A stretch of 64,000 nucleotides of DNA from G047528285 sp047528285 (GCA_047528285.1 CP180022.1:558001-622000); one strand, 5' to 3'. Numbered from the stretch's first letter, positions 1 through 11,865 are shown. Numbers and translations are program-made. The notes: generated from the sequence alone by a model not told the origin.

Positions 1-1345
1 GGACAACAGTTGAATATCCAGATAAAGAAAGCGGTTCCTCTACGAACAATTCAATGATTAAGAATGAAGATTTTCTTGGCCTAAACCACTTTTTGTGTGC
101 TTATCATAATCAATATAAATCATGTGATACAAAATCCATGAAGTACCACCACTATCATATAAGCATACAATATATCAATTATAATTTTAAAAAAATATCA
201 AACAAAATCTCCATATCGTGGAGGAATTGCCCAAGACAATCTGAAGCGTCTTTATTACCGGTTCTAATTTATCTAACAAATCACCCATGAGGCATGTGAG
301 ACTACTTATTTATACCTGACTACTCTGTCGTTCAGAGAACTCTTTCGCATGCAAAATACAACTTACGTATTATTATTAATGAATTTCTCCAAAATAACAT
401 AGTGCTTATCAGAAATATATTTCTTCCACCTAAGTGACATTAATAATGTATAGAATAATCTTTAAAATATTATAAGTTCTGAAAATCTTATAATTATAAT
501 GTAGCATCAGTTTCATGAAAACCTCGATTCCATCATTACCAAAAACAAGAATTTTATTTTTAATTTCGATACAAAATCATCTATTACAATTGATAAATAA
601 TAATAGAAATATCGTTTCATCTTTATTCAATTCTATTGCACTCAATTAAATTTAACAGAATAGCATTCTTCTATATACGATTTATTTTTCAAAAATCAAT
701 TATCTACTAATAACTTTTGATAAAATTATTGACGATATAATTTATGAATCTATGAAGTTAACTATTTAAATAATTCTCTACTAAAGTAAATAAAAACAGA
801 TTATATTAATAGGTGTCAATCCTAAAATAACTTATATAATTTATTTCATTTAGTATAAATATTGCGCTTGAATTTTCATCTAATTGTGGAAATATAACTC
901 CAAGGTATATTGAGTACATCATGATAATAAATTTTAACAGCATGGAATTTTTGATCTAAACTTCTTATTAAAGATAAAATGGCTTGTGCGTGTATAGAAA
1001 TATTACATCCAAATAAAATTTTAATAGTGATATCTATCAAAAACACCAAGTTCTTGGAAATAACCGGTATTAAGTTACTTGTAAACATTAACGCTGCAAT
1101 AAATTAATAATATCATTTGCGCACAAAAATCATCTTCAATATTCATGACACGCTTAAAAGAAGGAAACCTTCAAAACCCCAGCGAATTTTAGCTTTTTTT
1201 TAATATAGGAATACTGGACACTAATGCGATAATATGATCCATCATATAGAGAATTTTAGTGGAGATAAAAACAATCTTAAATGGATAAAGAGACAACAAC
1301 GTTTTTAATACTAACATGTCGCTAGGTAAGGGAATATAGAAAAAA
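1..1345. other. Gene-free AT-rich stretch at left edge
   Basis: No intact gene is visible. By E. coli/Serratia order, epd could have followed tktA on the minus strand. A 70-codon minus-strand reading at 876-1088 has faint likeness to the Epd N-terminus, too weak to call. No terminator with a T-tract is evident after tktA. Confidence 0.6.
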
Positions 1346-3340
1346 TCATTCTAATAATAGGCGCGCTTTTCTCAGCACGTTATCGACACTAAAACCAAAA
1401 ATCTTGAACAATTCTTTCGCTGGTGCTGATTCTCCGAAGGAGGTCATTCCGACGATTTGCCCATTCAATCCCACGTACTTATACCAATAATCAGCAATAC
1501 CCGATTCAATAGCAACACGGGCCGTAACCGCTTTTGGCAATACTGATTCACGATAAGCCTCCTCCTGCAAATCGAAGACATCAGTGGATGGTAGGGATAC
1601 TACTCGCACTTTTCGGCCTTCATGCTTCAACTGGTTATAAGCAGCTACAGCCAATTCCACTTCTGAACCAGTAGCTATAAAAATCAATTCTGGTTGTCCT
1701 TCGCAGTTTTTAAGGACATAACCGCCACGAACGATATCCGCTAACTGCTGAGCTGTACGATCCTGGTGCGAGAGATCTTGGCGCGATAAAATAAGCGCTG
1801 TAGGTCCATCGTTTCGCTCAATAGCCTTTTTCCAAGCTACCATGGTTTCTACTTGATCGCAAGGGCGCCAATTGCTCATATTTGGCGTCATACGCAGGCT
1901 GGCTAATTGCTCTATAGGCTGATGGGTCGGACCATCCTCCCCCAAACCAATAGAATCATGGGTATAAATCATGATATGATGCGCTTTCATTAACGCTGCC
2001 ATACGCACCGCATTACGCGCGTATTCAACAAAAATCAGAAAGGTGGCGGTATAGGGCAAAAATCCACCGTGAAGAACAATGCCGTTACCGATAGCCGTCA
2101 TCCCAAATTCACGGACACCATAATGAATATAGTTCCCTGTAGGATCGTCGACAATAGAGATTGATTTAGACCAAATAGTCAAATTACTTGGCGCTAAATC
2201 TGCCGAACCGCCCAGCAATTCTGGCAATAAAGGACCAAACGCTTCTAGCGCATTCTGCGAAGCTTTACGACTAGCAATTTTCGCCGGGTTAGCCTGTACC
2301 TGCTCAATAATTTTCTGGCTTTCCTCTTGCCAGTTTATCGGAAGTTTGCCATTTATACGACGTTCGAACTCATCAGCTAACTCGGGGAAAGCTTTCCTAT
2401 AGGCAGTGAATTTATTATTCCAATCCGCTTCTTTTTTTTTCCCCGCTTCTTTTGCATCCCAACTCTGATAAATTTCTGGCGGGACTACGAACGGTGGCTC
2501 ATTCCAACCTAGAGCTTTGCGGGTAGCAGCAATTTCTTCGTTACCAAGCGGAGTTCCGTGAGCACCGTGGGTCCCGCTTTTAGTCGGCGCACCAAATGCA
2601 ATAATAGTTTTACACATTAGCAAAGATGGCTTATCGATAATAGCACGGGCGTTTTCAATTGCTGCTTTGACGGAATTGCTGTTGTGGCCATTCACGTCAC
2701 GAATAACATGCCAGCCATAAGCTTCAAAACGAGCAGCCGTATCATCACGGAACCAGCCTGTAACATTTCCGTCGATGGAAATGCTATTATCGTCGTAAAA
2801 TGCTATTAGTTTTCCTAATTTCATAGTACCAGCTAGCGAGCATGCTTCATGGGAAATACCTTCCATCATGCAACCATCTCCAAGGAAGACATAGGTATGA
2901 TGATCGACAATCTTATAACCGTATCGGTTAAATTGCGCCGAAAGCGTGCGTTCACCAATCGCTAAACCGACAGCGTTGGCAATACCTTGCCCTAATGGGC
3001 CGCTCGTGGTTTCTACCCCATCAGTATAACTATACTCAGGATGCCCTGGCGTTTTGGAATAAAGTTGCCGGAAGTTTTTTAGTTCTTCCAGTGGAAGGTT
3101 ATATCCAGTAAGATGCAAGAGGCTGTAGAGTAACATTGAGCCATGCCCGTTTGAAAGAATAAACCGATCACGATCAATCCATTGCGGATTGCACGGATTA
3201 TGATTCATGTAATCTCGCCAGAGAACTTCAGCAATATCCGCCATACCCATTGGCGCGCCTGGGTGCCCTGAATTAGCTTTTTGCACAGCATCCATACTTA
3301 ATACACGGATAGCATTGGCTAACATTTTTCTTGATGTCAT
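1346..3340 (-). CDS. tktA: Transketolase
   Basis: Thiamine-diphosphate enzyme of the non-oxidative pentose phosphate pathway. It moves two-carbon ketol units between sugar phosphates and supplies erythrose-4-P and ribose-5-P in the cytosol. The protein is 664 residues (E. coli TktA 663). Visible landmarks are the His residues near 26 (SGHPGAP), 66 (NGHGS) and 100, the TPP motif GDGCMMEG from 154, and the C-terminal stretch YWYKYVGLNG. I chose the ATG at 3340 (MTSRK, as in E. coli MSSRK) over an in-frame TTG at 3352. It stands alone, with kilobases of decayed DNA on both sides; the neighbours expected from E. coli (epd, speB, loiP) are not recognisable. All key residues I can check are present. 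Confidence 0.97.
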   Translation of the reverse strand: MTSRKMLANAIRVLSMDAVQKANSGHPGAPMGMADIAEVLWRDYMNHNPCNPQWIDRDRFILSNGHGSMLLYSLLHLTGYNLPLEELKNFRQLYSKTPGHPEYSYTDGVETTSGPLGQGIANAVGLAIGERTLSAQFNRYGYKIVDHHTYVFLGDGCMMEGISHEACSLAGTMKLGKLIAFYDDNSISIDGNVTGWFRDDTAARFEAYGWHVIRDVNGHNSNSVKAAIENARAIIDKPSLLMCKTIIAFGAPTKSGTHGAHGTPLGNEEIAATRKALGWNEPPFVVPPEIYQSWDAKEAGKKKEADWNNKFTAYRKAFPELADEFERRINGKLPINWQEESQKIIEQVQANPAKIASRKASQNALEAFGPLLPELLGGSADLAPSNLTIWSKSISIVDDPTGNYIHYGVREFGMTAIGNGIVLHGGFLPYTATFLIFVEYARNAVRMAALMKAHHIMIYTHDSIGLGEDGPTHQPIEQLASLRMTPNMSNWRPCDQVETMVAWKKAIERNDGPTALILSRQDLSHQDRTAQQLADIVRGGYVLKNCEGQPELIFIATGSEVELAVAAYNQLKHEGRKVRVVSLPSTDVFDLQEEAYRESVLPKAVTARVAIESGIADYWYKYVGLNGQIVGMTSFGESAPAKELFKIFGFSVDNVLRKARLLLE

Positions 3341-6300
3341 TAGATGGTCCAAATATTATGATTCTTCTTTAAAGAATCTTCTAGAAGTTATTAATAGACT
3401 TCAGCTGTTGGGATGCCTTTCGGCTAATATTACAGCCTCCGTGTCATAATTTTCTCCAAGAGAATCTCGATTAAAATAAGAACACCTGTTAATAAAATCT
3501 CTCGATAAAGCATGGGTATTTACTCAATATTAATCAAGTGGTAAAATTAAATATTCATATCAAGCAACTATTACTATCTAATATAATTATTTAGCAGATA
3601 TGTTCCACTATCAGCCTCAAGACTATTCAGTAATATAGTCAGCTTCCTCAGAAAAAAAGAATACATTTTTGTGATTCTCTTTTCTGTTAGCGTATTTGGT
3701 GAAATACTCGATAGATTAAACATTGTACCATCGTATTTTAAGCTCGCCTTACAGAAAATTACACAGAATTAACCCAGTCACCAACATTAGAAACGCGATC
3801 AGAAACTTTCACTATAATTTCTCTTCCCTCTCATCACTATACTTTGAGTGATGATGCATCATCCTACAAGAAATCTGTAGCAACTAGATAAGATTTAATA
3901 CATCACAAAAAAAATACCAATAAGCCACCTTAATATTATTATTGATGTTTTTATTATAAATATCTATCAGAAATATCTAGTTCCTTACGATATTTCCTCT
4001 ACTATCTTTCAGATACAGTACAATCAATAAACCAGTCAGCACTGAGCAAACTGAACGTTACCCCGTGCTTCTTTTTCATCCATCTAATTCAACCTAAATT
4101 AGGCGAATTACAAATATCTAGATTTCACAAATCAAGATGTCTGATTATATAATGTCTAATAAAAATAGCTTCATGTATTATATGTAAATTTTCTATAATT
4201 TCATTAAGTTTGATACTACCATATTCTATGTAACACCCTATTCTTCCTTATCACGGATTAGCCAAAATAGCCCAACGGGTAATTTAATTTTAGCATCTGC
4301 CTAATAGAATCTTCCTTATGGAAGGATATGATATGCATAAGCGTCTTTTCTATGTTTACTAATTCTATTTGATGTATATCAGATCTTAAAGATGTCCATA
4401 ATACGTCAAATTTTCAGATAGAACACTCCCTTGATCTTTAATGGTAATCACTGATTACATCAACTTCTAAGACAAAGATGCAACCGGGAAAACCAACTAT
4501 TTTATTAGCCAGACTACTGATTTGTACTTATGATTAATATCAATATATATGTGTTATTTCTAAATAATCAAATTTTGTATATAAATGGGAATTAACTTTA
4601 CTTACTTAATCATACAGCATTAAGAATATCCAAGAACTTTCTAAGTGAAATTATCGATTTATTTATTTTGCTAATACCAAAGTTCAATTTCTGTAAATGT
4701 CTAGATTTTTATCAGTAATCCGTAATGTATTGTTTACAGTAACCGCTTGATATCGACGGCTATAATAATCATAAATTATACCGATGGATAAATGGAAATA
4801 ATGTTAAAAATAACACCAAGTATCGCGATAAATGGGGTGGATATATAACGCCAGAAGGACTTAGAAAATAATCAGAGTATTCTAGAGTACCATAGTCAAA
4901 ATTTGCTCCCGCGTTACAAAACTGGAACTATTATAATAATAATGATAGGATAACAGTGTTTTTATAAAAACACAGAATTGAAGCATCGCAAACTAATCCC
5001 TTATCCTTTACTTAACCATATAAAAATCGATGACGTTAACAGCTGCTATATCGCTCTTTGAGATCTGGCTATCAACCGATAAAATCGGTATATATACACC
5101 GCTTTAACGTAGGCGTATATCTCAAAAAATAGCAAGATTTGATTAAAATAGAATCATTTTTCCAACTCTCTCTAAAGAGAGGTTTTCCGCCCGGATGGAA
5201 GAAAACTAATAAAAACATAATATTTATTAAAATCTTGTTTTTAACAAAATGCAACTAACAGTCAGTTAATAGCAATAGTTAAAGTTGCTAAACTTATTAA
5301 TAGGAGTTAACATTTCCTGCCTCTAATAGAGGCATCTTTTCTAAGCAATTTTTTCTAGAAACAAAATTAGGACATGATATCTATGCACATTAATCAAAAT
5401 TAACCTACAGACTAGATACAGCCTAGCAATAAATTATAGAAGATCTTTTAAGGAAAAATCATAATTCTTTGAGAATCTAATAACATAAAACCCGTTAAAC
5501 AATTACAGGCTTTGACTACCAATATTTTTGAATAAAGGTATAGAAATACATCCATTTTCATAGAAATACTTCTCTGGCAAAAGATTTTTAGAATATCTCA
5601 ATAATATTAACAAATAATTTATTATTCGTTAATATTCTGTGCTTTCTGAATGTTTTCTTGTTTTCTGATGCGAGATCGGTATCTAATAACTAATAGTAAA
5701 TACACTGATAATCGGCACAACTAAAAAATTTCAGAATTTTTTGGCAAAGAGTGAGTGCTAAAATTGTGCAAGATAAAATGACGTCTAAGATTAATATATT
5801 CACTATCGAAAATTACAATTATATATTTTGTATTATATTTTAGCTTGTTATATATTTATATATATATCACAAATAAGTGATTTTAAATTTAAAATAACAC
5901 CTCATAAAAAATAAAAATGAAAGGTCTTTTTTTAATTATGATCATAATTTATCAATAACCTTACAGAACTCATGAACCTGATTAACATCATTGTCAAGTA
6001 ATGTCTATTAACATTAGTTAAATATTGCATTAACAATAATTATATTGTCATTGAATCTAATTCAAGTGTTTCTCTTTAACTAACATAAAAATTTAGGCGC
6101 TTATACTGCTTCTTTTGCTTACCCTGCAGAACAGAGTAAGCAGGGATAATTAAAATCTGAGAGAAATAAGCAGTAATATCTTTATTAAATAAAGAGAAAA
6201 ATCATGCTAAAAATTATTTTTTTATGAAACATAGCCTGATGAATCGAAACTTTAAATAAGAACGTTTAGAATGCAGTGCTATAAACTTATCATCGGCAAT

Positions 6301-6343
6301 GCGAAATAAAAATTCTTAAATCCACTTATATCTTCATGATATT
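3341..6343. other. 3 kb gene-free AT-rich desert
   Basis: No intact gene and no pseudogene I can name, although speA, speB or loiP relics would be expected upstream of tktA. A 7-bp hairpin lies at 3360-3378, just upstream of the tktA start. A GC-richer spot at 6116-6145 can fold two alternative hairpins. The in-frame reading around 4800-4890 is short and unidentified. Confidence 0.6.
6116..6145. repeat. Two overlapping, mutually exclusive hairpins
   Basis: TGCTTAC at 6116-6122 pairs with GTAAGCA at 6136-6142. CCCTGC at 6122-6127 pairs with GCAGGG at 6140-6145. The two stems share bases and cannot form together. The spot lies about 200 bases beyond the hemF stop and is GC-richer than its surroundings. 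It may be a relic of a terminator or leader; no T-tract follows directly. Confidence 0.35.
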
Positions 6344-7267
6344 TTAATCCTTAAGCCAGTCACAAACCGGCAAAAAATCACGATATAGCGCTGCCTCAGG
6401 ACTATCTGGCGCCGGTTCATAATGATATTCCCAGCGTGCCAGCGGTGGCATCGATATCATAATCGACCTGGTGCGACCACTCGATTGCAAGCCAAATAAT
6501 GTTCCGCGATCCCAAATTAAATTAAACTCAACATATCGACCACGACGATAAAGTTGAAACTGCCGTTCGCGTTCTCCCCAATGATAAGATTTTCTCCGAT
6601 CTACGATGGGTAGATAAGCGCCAAGATAGGCATTTCCTACGGCACGGGCAAAAGCAAAAGACTGGTTAAAATTAGGGCTATTTAAATCATCAAAAAATAA
6701 ACCACCGATACCACGTGCTTCGTTGCGGTGTTTAAGAAAAAAATAGTCATCGCACCAACGCTTATAGCGAGGATAAACATCTTCCCCAAACGGAAGACAA
6801 AGCGCTTTCGCCGAACGATGCCAATGTACCGCATCTTCGCGAAAACCATAAAATGGAGTAAGATCAAAACCGCCACCAAACCACCATATTGGTTCTGCGC
6901 CCGCCTTTTCAGAAATAAAAAAGCGCACATTGGCGTGACTGGTGGGAATATAGGGATTTTCTGGATACACGACCAATGAAACACCCATTGCTTGATAGGA
7001 TACCCCTATCCCACCGCGTGCAAAATCTGATCGGATGGCTGTAGCGGATACCGGTAGATTATCACCATATACCCGCGAAAAATTTACAGCAGCTTGCTCA
7101 AAAAGACGACCATGACGTAACACGCGCGTTCTTCCGCAACTTGCTGTACTTTGCCAGGAATCTTCATGAAAAACTGCGCCCCCATCAATATTGCTCAAAG
7201 CAGTGCAAATTGTCTCCTGCAATGCCAAAAGATAGGCATTAATCTGTTGGGTATCAGGTTGTTCCAT
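6344..7267 (-). CDS. hemF: Oxygen-dependent coproporphyrinogen III oxidase
   Basis: Cytosolic enzyme that uses O2 to convert coproporphyrinogen III to protoporphyrinogen IX in haem synthesis, upstream of HemG, which is also in this window. The protein has 307 residues (E. coli 299). Family signatures present are PTSHANVRFF (containing the essential His equivalent to E. coli His106), WWFGGGFDLTPFYG, FGEDVYPRYK, RGIGGLFFDDL and GRYVEFNLIWDRGTLFGLQ. A local oddity lies about 80 residues in: the usual SATAHRPEL...SF segment is remodelled and slightly longer, with the His replaced by Ile. The gene is single and its usual partner amiA is absent. Use of the O2-dependent form implies an oxic niche. 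Confidence 0.96.
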   Translation of the reverse strand: MEQPDTQQINAYLLALQETICTALSNIDGGAVFHEDSWQSTASCGRTRVLRHGRLFEQAAVNFSRVYGDNLPVSATAIRSDFARGGIGVSYQAMGVSLVVYPENPYIPTSHANVRFFISEKAGAEPIWWFGGGFDLTPFYGFREDAVHWHRSAKALCLPFGEDVYPRYKRWCDDYFFLKHRNEARGIGGLFFDDLNSPNFNQSFAFARAVGNAYLGAYLPIVDRRKSYHWGERERQFQLYRRGRYVEFNLIWDRGTLFGLQSSGRTRSIMISMPPLARWEYHYEPAPDSPEAALYRDFLPVCDWLKD

Positions 7268-8050
7268 AGCTAAAATCTCTATATAAGCAATAATAAGATC
7301 TAGCCGCTGTAGTATAATGTACGGCAGCCTTTATTATCACTAATTCTTAGTAACCTAATATAGCGAGATCCATGGCGCACTTAATTCATTCGGGCAACAT
7401 GAATATGAAGGAATTATCGCTATTTTGATTAATTTTTATGAGTATATTCTGATATTGATACCAGAATATTCATTAAAATATATAACACTGATTATGATTA
7501 ACATTCATATAAATTACTAAATTAATCGGCGTTACATAATGGTATTTTAAAGAAAAAGAATTCTGTATTCGTCAATATATAAAAGAATTTCATAAAATGC
7601 GATTTGTTAAAAACTTTTGAAAAAAAATCCCATAATATATGATATTTATTAATGTAATATATCGAACAGAAACAGCACATATACTACAAACGTAGTACCC
7701 ATTTTTTACTATCATTTTTCGCCAGTAAAAATAAATTTTATTGTAAAAAATCTCACTGATTAAAGCTCCTTAAACATTTTACCTGTATACCAGAAGTTCC
7801 GCATTTTTCGTATAAACTTAATACAAGTTTCTTTTACACCAAGATCATTCACCCATTTACCTGATGTTATATACAAATTCCTCTCTTTTAAACTAACAAT
7901 TTGAATACTATATGATTATTGCCTACTTTTTTAACCACTATATAAACTAGGGTTCAGGAAGTAGTTAGCCGCACTTTGCTTCCTACCCCCTTACAACAAA
8001 CAAACAGTGCTTTCATTGGAAATTAGCAGCGTACAAAAAAGGAGAACAGA
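7268..8050. other. Gene-free AT-rich stretch between hemF and the permease gene
   Basis: Nothing codes here as far as I can see. In E. coli amiA lies next to hemF; no trace of it was recognised. The 100 bases beside the permease stop are somewhat GC-richer but show no clear terminator. Confidence 0.55.
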
Positions 8051-9490
8051 TTACAGTCCATGTGGTGGCGTAACATCTATTTCTATCTTCCGCACTGCCG
8101 TTAATCTGGTAACTCTTTTGACAGCACGATGACGCGTTACCATAAGGCTGAATAAAAAGACAATTAATGCCACAGTTCCCGTCATTAATGTTTCATAACG
8201 ATAAGAGGGGGCACAAACCATATAACTAAGCACAGCAGTAATAATCCCGATACATAACCAGTTTAGCCAAGGAAATAGCCACATTTTAAACTGAGGAGGC
8301 TGCCCTTGCTGCTCCAAAATGCCACGCATCCGAAGTTGAGATACCGCGATCACTAAATAGACCAACAATGCCACTGCCCCGGTAGTAGAAAGAAGAAAGC
8401 TAAAAACTTTTCCAGGAAATAGATAATTTGCCAGGCAACCCAAAAACCCTGCTAAGGTAGAAGCGAAAACTGCGTTACGTGGGGTTCCGTGGCGAGACAG
8501 CTGCTTACCAAAGGTGGGGGCATCCCCCCGTCGAGCTAGCGCATAAAACATACGTGAGGCGGTGTATAAAGCAGAGTTCATACAACTACTTACCGCTATT
8601 AGAACCACAAAATCCATAATCAGTTCGGCACCGGGGACATTTAACACTGATAGGACATATTGAAAGGTTCCCTGATATGCAAGTTGAGGATCATCCCAGT
8701 TAATAAGACAAACCACCAAAAAAATCGACATAAGATAAAACAAAGCAATACGGTAAATAATTAAGTTAGTAGATTTACGAATTTGCTTTGCTGGTTCTTG
8801 TGATTCTGCTGCTGCAATACTCAGAATCTCTGCGCCAAAAAAAGAAAATATTGTAACCAAAACGCCGCCAAGCACTGTTCCCGGTCCGTTAGGCATAAAG
8901 CCTCCATGACTAAATAACCGAGTCGTTCCGCTAATATTAGCTAGCGGCCAAAACCCCATTACTGCTAATGCCCCAACGACGATAAACGCGATGATAGCTA
9001 ACACTTTAATTAACGAAAGCCAGAACTCAAATTCACCAAAATGCTTTACATGACAAAGGTTTGTTAAAGTCAATAACCCCATAATAGCTACCGCACCACC
9101 CCAGGACGGTACAGAAGAAAACCAGGTGTGCAAAATATCGGCACCAGCAATAGCCTCAACGGGTATCACCAATACCCAGAACCACCAGTAAAGCCAACCA
9201 ATAGTAAACCCGGCCCATGGGCCGATTGCCTGTGCTGCATAAGTAGAAAATGAACCTGAATCCGGCTGAGCTACGGCCATTTCTCCAAGCATACGCATCA
9301 CCATTAACACCAATAAACCCGCAATAGCATATGAGAAAAGGATTGCAGGGCCGGTAACAGCAATAGCATTAGCGGAGCCGATAAATAAACCAGCACCAAT
9401 AATACCGGCAATTGAAATCATGGTAACCTGACGGTTGGAAAGCCCACCACCTAATACGGGTGAAACTTCCGATGTTTTTATGTTTTTCAT
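8051..9490 (-). CDS. APC-family amino acid permease, GabP-like
   Basis: Inner-membrane proton-coupled amino acid transporter of the amino acid-polyamine-organocation family. The 479-residue protein starts with a short cytosolic tail followed by the family hallmark GIIGAGLFIGS (TM1, residues about 30-40) and carries about twelve hydrophobic segments. It matches E. coli GabP over its whole length from memory: GSFSTYA, IGWLYWWFWVLVIPVEA, GEFEFWL, FSFFGAEI, SALYTASRMFYALARRGDAP and LVYLVIAVSQLRMR. GABA may be the substrate, but closely related paralogues exist in Serratia, so the substrate is open; I therefore leave the symbol empty. Retention of one permease fits nutrient exchange with a host or co-symbiont. 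A strong hairpin sits in the leader at 9552-9578. Confidence 0.9.
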   Translation of the reverse strand: MKNIKTSEVSPVLGGGLSNRQVTMISIAGIIGAGLFIGSANAIAVTGPAILFSYAIAGLLVLMVMRMLGEMAVAQPDSGSFSTYAAQAIGPWAGFTIGWLYWWFWVLVIPVEAIAGADILHTWFSSVPSWGGAVAIMGLLTLTNLCHVKHFGEFEFWLSLIKVLAIIAFIVVGALAVMGFWPLANISGTTRLFSHGGFMPNGPGTVLGGVLVTIFSFFGAEILSIAAAESQEPAKQIRKSTNLIIYRIALFYLMSIFLVVCLINWDDPQLAYQGTFQYVLSVLNVPGAELIMDFVVLIAVSSCMNSALYTASRMFYALARRGDAPTFGKQLSRHGTPRNAVFASTLAGFLGCLANYLFPGKVFSFLLSTTGAVALLVYLVIAVSQLRMRGILEQQGQPPQFKMWLFPWLNWLCIGIITAVLSYMVCAPSYRYETLMTGTVALIVFLFSLMVTRHRAVKRVTRLTAVRKIEIDVTPPHGL

Positions 9491-10816
9491 ACATCATCCC
9501 GCTAACTTAGCCGTTAAAAAGTTTTTCTCGGCAAAGCGTCGATTGTATCCGAGATAAGACTTTGCTTTCGTCTTATCTGCGAAAGGTTAACGTCTCCCTT
9601 ATGTCAATGGCTGATCCCATTCTTAAGGATTTTTATAGCATGATGTCAACCCTGAATTTACTTTCCTAACATATCATTTTCTTCTTATTCACGACCAGAT
9701 CATATACGCTTAAACAACAATTAATATTGCATTTTTAGTCATCGATCACATCCTGCATATATAATATGCACCAACTATGCTGTAAAAGTGAGTATATTAA
9801 TGTCCTTTTCGAAACTTAAACGATCGATGACTTTTTAGGTGTACACTCATATTTATTGATAATAATGAAAGGTGATATACCATCAACCAACCTTATTATT
9901 CATCATTTTTTATTTTGTAATCACATTGTTTTAAGAAAAAATATTGAATGTAGAACATCCATTTAAATTCTACCGCACTATCTACAGGGATTATTTTTCT
10001 TACTATATATAATTTCTTGAATCTAACAAAATTCTTATAACCAGGCCATATTTCAGTTATACAAAAGATTTTGCTGAATTTTCTTAATAGTATTAATAAT
10101 TTTCTGCAGCATCTACTATTTCTCGATCCGAGAAATATCAACGAGCGAATTTACTTATATGGTTATAAGCATACAATGTGCAATGATTATGCTTTTTTTA
10201 AAGCATATATAACCATTGTTTTTCTGCTTCACACAATAATTTTAACGGTTTACACAACATTATCCGAAACCTGTTTTTGAATAATTTAAAAATGCAAAAT
10301 AAATCCCTACATTCCTAATGTACTGGATAGAAAATAGGACTAAATTTTAAAATAAGCTTAACAGCATCAGCTAGCTATCTATGTCAACTATTTTTAATAT
10401 AGAGATATTATATGAATAAAATGATAATTTTTAGAATTATCTTTAGTTTTAAAGGAATCAAAGACTGACTTTTTCTGCATAAGATACATGCTATATGAAT
10501 AAAATATGGATAGCACTCTGAATTTTAAGCATTAGTAACAAATTTAAGTTTAAATAAAATCCAATAATTAATTATTAGATTTATTTTTTTGTTTTCAGAT
10601 GCTAACAAGGAACAATTATGCTGGATATTTTGTTGTCGTGTTTTCCTGCTCTACGAGGATTTACCACTAGCTATAGAGCTCTCTGAAAATATTATTCTTC
10701 CCCGCAAGTAAGACTCGCAAATTTTCCGATGCTTATAGTCGCCCCAAAAACAACCACCCAACATCACTGATTTATCCATACGTTTCTATATGCATTTTCA
10801 AAAAGAAGCATCCCCT
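9491..10816. other. Gene-free stretch with only a permease leader hairpin
   Basis: Besides the hairpin at 9552-9578, no gene is evident. Short open readings at 9896-10141 and 10071-10280 are low-complexity and look like chance. A slightly GC-richer patch at 10610-10740 was not identified. Confidence 0.5.
9552..9578 (-). promoter_or_regulatory. Leader hairpin upstream of the GabP-like permease gene
   Basis: A perfect 9-bp stem, AGATAAGAC against GTCTTATCT with a 9-base loop, begins 62 bases upstream of the permease start. The bases around it are less AT-rich than the desert beyond. It may be an operator dyad or an mRNA leader structure. The regulator is unknown. Confidence 0.35.
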
Positions 10817-11860
10817 ATGATGATGAAAGCCGTGGTTACATAAGCATTTGGAAAACACTTTGAAATAAAAGTAAGTGCCAATTCCGAATGTAATGTGAGT
10901 CCAAATCAGATTCTGATAAAAATTTCTGAAGCAAGAGCCTTTATCATACCGACTTGCATGTCATTGAAGAATGGTTGGCCTTCTTAAAGCTATTCTTCCC
11001 TTCCTTCCTAGACATAGAAAGTGTCAGAAAGATCATGAAAATTGGCAGGAGCTGTTATCCACACTAAAGCAATGTGAACACATTAGCAACCTCAGGCTTT
11101 ATTTAATTTAAGGGCATTATGCCTACTTCCTAGGCAGCTTGGAAACTCTTTGTTTATAACAGAAAAATTCTTGTTGTTTTCTGTTAATGGCTGTTTTGCA
11201 GAATATTTCTTATCTGATGCTAATCATGTCGCCATCCTTCCTAATCAGATGGATTATTATCCTATTTTGCCTATCCTCTGTGCCGATTTTACAATATATA
11301 AAGAACTAAAATGAATAATGTCAAGCCAGGCGACTGGGTTATTATCTCTAGGATCGGCAAGCTAGGTCACACAGCGCCCTACAATATGTCATGGAAATAA
11401 GGATAAATATCACCGCCGTGGTGGGGATATTGATAATAAAAAACAGAAATTAGCAAAATCTCTTAGAGCTAGCGTAACAGTTAACGCTAGTAATGATAGA
11501 TTAAGTTACTTTTTTAAAACAAAAAATAGAGAGGTAGCATGCACGGAGTATTTGTTACCGCTATCACCCTGCAGGCTATTGAATGGATTTTTGTCATAGT
11601 CCGCCAAAGCAGCACCATTACTCTCAATGGTTTTTTACCTGGTAAATTTAATCTTTCGATCTTTGATATTGTATAGAATAACATAACTATACGCGACTCA
11701 ATTGTTGGTATATGGAAAGATTTACAAGAGGCCCCAGAGTTTTCCAAGAAAGGTAAAATTCTTACCAAAATTAGGGTTAAACCCCTTATAAATATAAACA
11801 GTATTCTTGAAAGAATACGCGCTGAAAAGATAATTGGCTAGATAGTTATCGATATGACAA
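10817..11860 (+). pseudogene. adhP: Decayed zinc-type alcohol dehydrogenase (AdhP/AdhA-like)
   Basis: A plus-strand fossil of a medium-chain zinc alcohol dehydrogenase, readable almost end to end across many frameshifts and stops. In order I see MKAVVT at the start (10823) followed by a stop, PNQILIKIS (AdhP GEALLKME), PTCMSLKNG (CHTDLHVKNG), CADFTIYKELK (CAGVTTYKAVK), VKPGDWVIISRIGKLGH (nucleotide-binding loop; AdhP has RPGQWIAIYGLGGLG), SKKGKILTKIRVKPL (AAEGKVVPKVALRPL), ININSILERIRAEKIIG (DINTIFTEMEEGKIRG) and IVIDM at the end. The zinc ligands and Rossmann glycines are partly lost, so it cannot work. The match is from remembered E. coli AdhP; the exact paralogue is uncertain. Confidence 0.8.
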
Positions 11861-11865
11861 AAAAA

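Noticed and set aside
876..1088. 70-codon minus-strand reading with faint likeness to Epd (or to an HPr/NPr domain)
   Set aside because: The position suits epd, but matches are too sparse and need a large unseen deletion; no confident call.
4797..4890. Short plus-strand reading with TPEGLRK
   Set aside because: Isolated, closed by stops on both sides, no recognisable family.
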